From NCBI GenBank assembly GCA_964580815.1, contig CAZOLY010000054.1:1-18941 (forward strand): a DNA stretch of 18,941 bases, read 5' to 3'. Source of the DNA: G020354785 sp964580815 (lineage in GTDB: Bacteria; Bacteroidota; Bacteroidia; Bacteroidales; UBA10428). Position numbers and translations under genes: made by a program. Below are positions 15,643-18,941 of this stretch, piece by piece. Below the pieces are notes generated by a model. The model was not told the origin of the DNA. It saw only the letters and a program-made list of their open reading frames with translations, and did not search any database. Numbering within the stretch: position 1 is the stretch's first letter; every line of letters starts with the position of its first letter.

Positions 15643-15696
15643 TTATTCAATAATAATTCTATTTACAATTGAACCCTCACTGAATTTAAGTGTAAA
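15643..15696 (-). pseudogene. Remnant tail of a minus-strand T9SS cargo protein
   Basis: The minus strand encodes FTLKFSEGSIVNRIIIE and then a stop. This matches the very end of a T9SS type A sorting domain (typical form Y-x-hydrophobic-KFSDGS-x-V-x-R-K-I-I-hydrophobic). An in-frame stop lies directly upstream (15697-15699), so only 17 codons survive. A good terminator sits just downstream, as expected for the 3' end of a once-intact gene. The rest is absent and the DNA continues into another truncated T9SS gene on the opposite strand. It is short, so chance cannot be fully excluded. Confidence 0.6.
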
Positions 15697-15748
15697 TTAC
15701 GGTGTAATTAGTCCGTTCACAATCTTCCAGGGAGGAGAGGAAGATGAT

Positions 15749-16090
15749 ATGGGATATTCGACAGGAATGCTTTTTGAAACAGCAAACAAAGTAAAAGAAG
15801 ATAATAAACTGTTAAATATAAAATCAATTTATCCTAATCCCTGTAGTGACATTGTTGAAATTATTTTTGAAGTTAAAATCCCGGTTGACGGACTGGTATA
15901 TTTTAAACTTGTTGATTCTTCAGGAAAGATTGTTTTTAGTGATTACAAACTTATAAATGGGATGAACATTTACAGATATTTGCTGGATATTAATGAGATT
16001 AATAATATATACAGCGGGTTATATTACTTTGTATTAGAATTTGACGGAGTAGTAATAAGCGATAAACTAATTATATTAAAAAACAAATAA
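15749..16090 (+). CDS. T9SS type A sorting-domain fragment, 5'-truncated cargo protein
   Basis: The 113 residues from the first ATG comprise a ~25-residue linker and a T9SS type A C-terminal sorting domain (about residues 24-113). It begins LLNIKSIYPNPCSDIVEI and includes SGKIVFSDYKL and SGLYYFVLEFDG. This domain directs secreted proteins through the PorT-type system to the cell surface. There is no signal peptide, so the gene cannot be complete. Upstream of the ATG the same frame is open and reads LSVNYGVISPFTIF (about 15686-15727). That resembles the end of the von Willebrand A/VIT domain proteins common among T9SS cargo (similarity judged by eye). The ATG at 15749 is therefore internal to a truncated gene, and the real coding remnant starts near 15685. 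It probably makes no functional product. Confidence 0.6.
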   Translation: MGYSTGMLFETANKVKEDNKLLNIKSIYPNPCSDIVEIIFEVKIPVDGLVYFKLVDSSGKIVFSDYKLINGMNIYRYLLDINEINNIYSGLYYFVLEFDGVVISDKLIILKNK

Positions 16091-16330
16091 TTTCACAGTA
16101 CCTGAGGAGTATTTAATAAATTTCACACTAACAGTATATTGCAGGGATTAAGAATTAAATGAATCTCATACATATGCCGAATTGATTATTTGTTATAATT
16201 CATATATCGGCTTCGATCTTCATCATGATACTTACTATGTTCATTAGAATATACAATATTTTCTGCTTCCGGCATATATCGAAAGTATCAGCTGAACAAA
16301 CAAAATTCTTTTCATCCGCGGGAAATATTT
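16091..16330. other. Intergenic stretch without recognisable gene
   Basis: No reading frame, tRNA or sorting-domain trace was recognised here. Imperfect inverted segments occur, such as CATATGCCG near 16170 against CGGCATATA near 16270. They do not form one convincing hairpin followed by a T-tract. The stretch may be decayed sequence continuing the gene-remnant zone. Confidence 0.4.
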
Positions 16331-16362
16331 TTTGCTAATAAAAGTTCTTTTTCTTAGGTTTG
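16331..16362 (+). promoter_or_regulatory. Bacteroidota-type promoter of the small secreted protein gene
   Basis: TTTG (16331-16334), a 20-nt spacer and TAGGTTTG (16355-16362) exactly fit TTTG-N20-TAnnTTTG. Transcription would start near 16369, giving a ~30-nt leader before the ATG at 16399. The -7 element overlaps an 8-bp perfect inverted repeat (AGGTTTGT at 16356-16363 and ACAAACCT at 16375-16382) that could be an operator. Confidence 0.65.
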
Positions 16363-16398
16363 TGGTATGCTAATACAAACCTTAAAAATAAACTGATT

Positions 16399-16899
16399 AT
16401 GAAGAAAAATAAATTGTCCGGGAATAGTATAAGAATCGTACTTTCATCTCTGGTGCTTACTGTCATATTAAGTATGCTTTATCTCAATCTGGATGCACAG
16501 AATATAAGTTTTGAAGTTTTGGCGACAGAAGTTGTAACTGAAGTTACCGGAGTCAATGGTTATGCCCAGACATGGGAAAACGCTGAAAACGCTAAGGGAA
16601 TTGTACTGGAGGTAAGGGCCACTTTCCCCAAAGAAGTAACACTGTGGGCCTGTGATTTTAATATAGCCTATAAGCATAGTGACGGTAGCGATGACCGTAC
16701 AAAATGCAAAGGGATCACAACGGTTGTATCCACTGCTGATGATGCCGGTGCATGGCTTATCGGTGAGTATATTGATGTAGTCGCCCCTGCAGGAACCAGG
16801 TATTTCAAGCTCCTCTTCGGTGTCGAAAATGATATTAATATGATATCTCTTAATTACGCACGAACCGTTGTTGAGAGTATTTATATAAAGAGGGATTAA
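16399..16899 (+). CDS. Small secreted protein of unknown function
   Basis: The family is not recognised. The 166-residue product has a signal peptide: basic MKKNKLSGNSIR, a hydrophobic core of about residues 13-30, and likely cleavage after LNLDAQ. The mature part of ~130 residues is rich in beta-prone segments (GIVLEVRATFPKEVTLWACDF, cut here as GIVLEVRATF and onward; TRYFKLLFGVEND) and has two cysteines. The pattern suggests a compact beta-sandwich in the periplasm or outside the cell, but this is inference. There is no T9SS tail. The frame is open from 16360, but that start lies in the -7 element of a perfect promoter and precedes the signal peptide, so 16399 is chosen. It is flanked by truncated genes yet looks intact with its own promoter. 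Confidence 0.65.
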   Translation: MKKNKLSGNSIRIVLSSLVLTVILSMLYLNLDAQNISFEVLATEVVTEVTGVNGYAQTWENAENAKGIVLEVRATFPKEVTLWACDFNIAYKHSDGSDDRTKCKGITTVVSTADDAGAWLIGEYIDVVAPAGTRYFKLLFGVENDINMISLNYARTVVESIYIKRD

Positions 16900-16927
16900 C
16901 CAGGATTCAATAATAATAACCTTACCT

Positions 16928-17245
16928 GTGCCGGGGATAACCTACCAGATAAGAACAAAGGAAATAGGAATACGTAAAACAAACGGGGCTACGGTTTTCA
17001 GGATTCTAACCTTGCTGCTAAAGGATGTAATCATTATAATTGCTGTTTCTTCAATCATTGCAGTACCCTTATCTTATTTTCTGCTTCAAAACTGGCTGAA
17101 TAATTATGCTTACAGAATAGATATCGACTGGTGGATTCTGGTATTGCCATTAATAATAGTCTGTCTTATTGCAATAATTACGGTGAGCTGGCAATCGTAT
17201 AAAGCAGCCTCCGGGAATCCTGTCCGGGCCTTAAGGTACGAGTAG
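16928..17245 (+). pseudogene. C-terminal fragment of a FtsX/MacB-type ABC permease
   Basis: About 105 residues correspond to the end of a MacB-like FtsX-family permease. They include the conserved RTKEIGIRKTNGAT loop, a membrane helix (about VIIIIAVSSIIAVPLSYFLL), the NYAYRIDIDWW segment, the final helix and the terminal NPVRALRYE. Full proteins of this family have about 780-800 residues with a periplasmic domain and four helices; here the first ~85-90% is missing. The only start is a GTG at 16928, 29 bp after the secreted-protein stop, with no SD or signal. The frame stays open back to 16889 but without family resemblance, so the break lies near 16930. It is a decayed remnant and not a working transporter. 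Confidence 0.75.
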
Positions 17246-17249
17246 ATTA

Positions 17250-18215
17250 TCAATAAAACTCATATTCATATTTAGTAAGTACCTTAAATTTTGTACTTGG
17301 ATAGTAAGTAAGAACCTGTGTACATAATCCCCTCTCATTATAAGCGTAATTTCTGGTATTGAATTCTTCATCCGGTTTTCTTCTCCAGTTCATCTCTATA
17401 AGGTAGCCTTTATCGTTATATTTGAAATTCTTTTTAATATACCTGTTGTTTTCGAGGTTTTCTTCATCAATATTAATAAGCTCTCCGCTGGAATCATATA
17501 AATAAGTTAACTTATAATAAAAGTCACCCAGCCTGTATTTTACTTCGCTGATAACCTTTGATTCATTATTATATACAAATATCCTGTTCTCCAAAGGATT
17601 CCTGTCTGCATCATAAATCGTCTCTTCAAGTATATTCCCTTTAGTGTCGTAATTTAAAGACATATAGGATGTAATAATATTCGCTGAATTAAGTACGGTA
17701 ACCTCAGTCGTATTGCCATCATATTTAAAAACTCTTTTTTCACTTAATGTATTTTCTATATAATAGTTAATTTCTGCAAGTTTACCCTGGTCGTTGTAGA
17801 GGTAAGTATTTTTAAACTTCTCGGTACCATCAAATCCATTCTCTGAAATTAAGTTACCCTTATCATCAAATCTGGAAATTTTCTGGTAGGAAATATTTTT
17901 TCTTCCACCCTTATGTTTAGTATAATCAGTCCTGTTACCCTGCTGGTTATATTCATATGTTTCATAAGTAAGAGTATCTTTTAATTTATATGTTACGAAC
18001 TCTACAATATCGCCTCTTTCATTATATTTTGTATAGGAAGTCAGATTGCCTTTTTGTGAGGGTTTGTTTTTAATGAAATTGTAATCCCAGTTTGTCTGGG
18101 ATTCCACTTTTTGTTTAATAATGACTTCTTTATTCTTGGTTTCAAATACTGGCTGGGATAACAACTGTTGTGATAAAAAAAGTGCCAGAATAATACCATT
18201 TATAAGTTTCATCAT
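17250..18215 (-). CDS. Secreted YD-repeat-like (RHS-like) repeat protein
   Basis: The 321-residue protein starts with a signal peptide (MMKLINGIILALFLSQQLLS, cleaved near QP). It is then almost wholly built of about ten ~23-27-residue repeats with the core Y-x-YN-x-x-G-x-(hydrophobic), for example EYNQQGNRTDYT, RFDDKGNLISEN, YLYNDQGKLAEI, LNYDTKGNILEE, FKYNDKGYLIEM and YAYNERGLCTQV. These resemble RHS/YD repeats, which fold as long beta-sheets or a shell. There is no RHS core motif, toxin domain or T9SS tail, and it is far too short for an RHS polymorphic toxin. The likely place is the periplasm or outer surface, and the role is unknown. It starts 90 bp after the rhomboid gene and ends 4 bp from the permease remnant. 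It begins ATGATG, so the start could be either codon. Confidence 0.7.
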   Translation of the reverse strand: MMKLINGIILALFLSQQLLSQPVFETKNKEVIIKQKVESQTNWDYNFIKNKPSQKGNLTSYTKYNERGDIVEFVTYKLKDTLTYETYEYNQQGNRTDYTKHKGGRKNISYQKISRFDDKGNLISENGFDGTEKFKNTYLYNDQGKLAEINYYIENTLSEKRVFKYDGNTTEVTVLNSANIITSYMSLNYDTKGNILEETIYDADRNPLENRIFVYNNESKVISEVKYRLGDFYYKLTYLYDSSGELINIDEENLENNRYIKKNFKYNDKGYLIEMNWRRKPDEEFNTRNYAYNERGLCTQVLTYYPSTKFKVLTKYEYEFY

Positions 18216-18305
18216 ACTACACGTTTATAAATTCAATATTTATTTTACATATTCAAAAATAATAGAAATTGGTAACTTGTTTAAAAAGACACATAAAAAT
18301 ATTTG

Positions 18306-18941
18306 TCAATATTCATCACTATCAGTCATATCATCCTCTTCATTTTCTTCTTCCTTTTCGTCTTCTTCCTCCCACTCCGGCCTCTTAACCGGCGGCCCTT
18401 CATTCCTGTATATAAATGAAAGTATAAATCCGGTCACAGCTCCAAAGAAATGTGCTTCCCATGATATACTGGCATTATAGGGGAAGATGCCCCATACCAT
18501 ACTTCCGTAAAGAAAAACCACCAGCAAAGATATTGCAAGCAAATTAATACTTTGTCTTATTACTCCGCTAAAAAATAAAAATGAGCCCAGTCCATAAATC
18601 AACCCGCTTGCTCCTATATGGTATGCAGATCGGGCAAAAATCCAGACTGCTATTCCTGTACAAAAATAAATCAGGAAAAAAACCCTGTATGCGACCTTAT
18701 TATAAAAATAGAATACTGCAAGAGAAAGGAAGAACAGAGGTATTGAATTGTCAATTATATGATTAAGATTCTCATTACCATGTATCAGGGGAGAGGTTAA
18801 AATACCTATCAGTCCGCTGACATTACGTGGATAGATGCCATAATAAATCAGGTCCAGGTCATCGATAATCTCGATAATCTTAACGGCCCATAGCAGAATA
18901 AGAAAGAATAAAGGAAAAACAAGGCTAAGTAAAAATCTTTT
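18306..18941 (-). CDS. Rhomboid family intramembrane serine protease (5' end outside window)
   Basis: The frame runs off the right edge. 211 residues are present, close to the usual size of small Bacteroidota rhomboids, so only a short N-terminus should be missing. About six hydrophobic helices can be counted. The catalytic serine lies in HIGASGLIYGLG and the catalytic histidine in SISWEAHFFGAVTGF, with the HG-x-x-N-x-x-H-x-x-(D/N)N segment (HGNENLNHIIDN) in the second helix. Rhomboids cut membrane-bound substrates within the bilayer. A shorter start at 18602 would remove the serine helix and is rejected. The protein ends in a strongly acidic tail (about 25 residues, mostly Glu/Asp, ending TDSDEY). 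Substrates are unknown. Confidence 0.88.
   Translation of the reverse strand, partial: KRFLLSLVFPLFFLILLWAVKIIEIIDDLDLIYYGIYPRNVSGLIGILTSPLIHGNENLNHIIDNSIPLFFLSLAVFYFYNKVAYRVFFLIYFCTGIAVWIFARSAYHIGASGLIYGLGSFLFFSGVIRQSINLLAISLLVVFLYGSMVWGIFPYNASISWEAHFFGAVTGFILSFIYRNEGPPVKRPEWEEEDEKEEENEEDDMTDSDEY

Noticed and set aside
16360..16899. Start of the secreted protein at 16360
   Set aside because: That ATG lies in the -7 promoter element and precedes a complete signal peptide beginning at 16399.
16928..17245. Small stand-alone membrane protein from a GTG start
   Set aside because: It aligns by eye with just the end of FtsX/MacB permeases, including the terminal NPVRALRYE, and lacks the rest, so it is a truncated remnant.
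17250..18215. RHS polymorphic toxin or contact-dependent inhibition system
   Set aside because: Only short YD-like repeats are present. There is no RHS core motif, no variable toxin tip and no immunity gene; the downstream neighbour is a permease fragment.
1..18941. CRISPR arrays, tRNA or rRNA genes, insertion sequences, toxin-antitoxin pairs
   Set aside because: No regularly spaced repeats, cloverleaf-like segments, transposase motifs or paired small genes were found when reading both strands.

Overview
The window reads as a chromosomal scaffold piece from an AT-rich member of the Bacteroidota, probably Bacteroidales/Marinilabiliales-like and probably from a metagenome. Evidence: an rpsU-xerC-hpf cluster, a TamL-type Omp85 lipoprotein beside a TrmH-family methyltransferase and PorT, type IX secretion (T9SS) sorting domains, near absence of Shine-Dalgarno (SD) sequences, and two matches to the Bacteroidota promoter form TTTG-N20-TAnnTTTG. 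A run of 10 N at 8000-8009 marks a scaffold join.

Layout. 1-1600: ribosome/housekeeping cluster on the minus strand (rpsU, xerC, hpf). 1742-5754: a helix-hairpin-helix protein and two sodium-coupled amino-acid transporters (AGCS and NSS families), minus strand. 5871-6941: class II fructose-bisphosphate aldolase followed by a clear terminator. 7054-11124: envelope block, with TamL divergent from the RNA methyltransferase, which converges on PorT. 11210-13417: a PurL-like protein in which most PurL signature motifs are eroded. 13615-15477: a convergent pair, an Ldh-family NAD(P)-dependent dehydrogenase and a nitroreductase.

15480-17250 is a gene graveyard. It holds a 17-codon tail of a lost minus-strand T9SS cargo gene with its terminator still attached, a 5'-truncated plus-strand T9SS cargo tail, a small orphan secreted protein with a perfect promoter, and the last ~100 residues of a FtsX/MacB-type permease. 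17250-18941 carries a secreted YD-repeat-like protein and a nearly complete rhomboid protease cut by the window edge.

How the genes work together: TamL and PorT serve outer-membrane biogenesis and T9SS export, and the cargo remnants fit that system. rpsU and hpf both act on the ribosome. hpf is the only gene of about 14 assessed that has a strong SD, which is notable because bS21 helps hide the anti-SD in this phylum. I see no CRISPR, transposase, prophage, tRNA or rRNA, and no clear new multi-gene system. The best leads are the hpf SD, the PurL-like putative pseudoenzyme, a one-base frameshift in the NSS transporter tail revealed by a tandem repeat, and the T9SS remnant junction.
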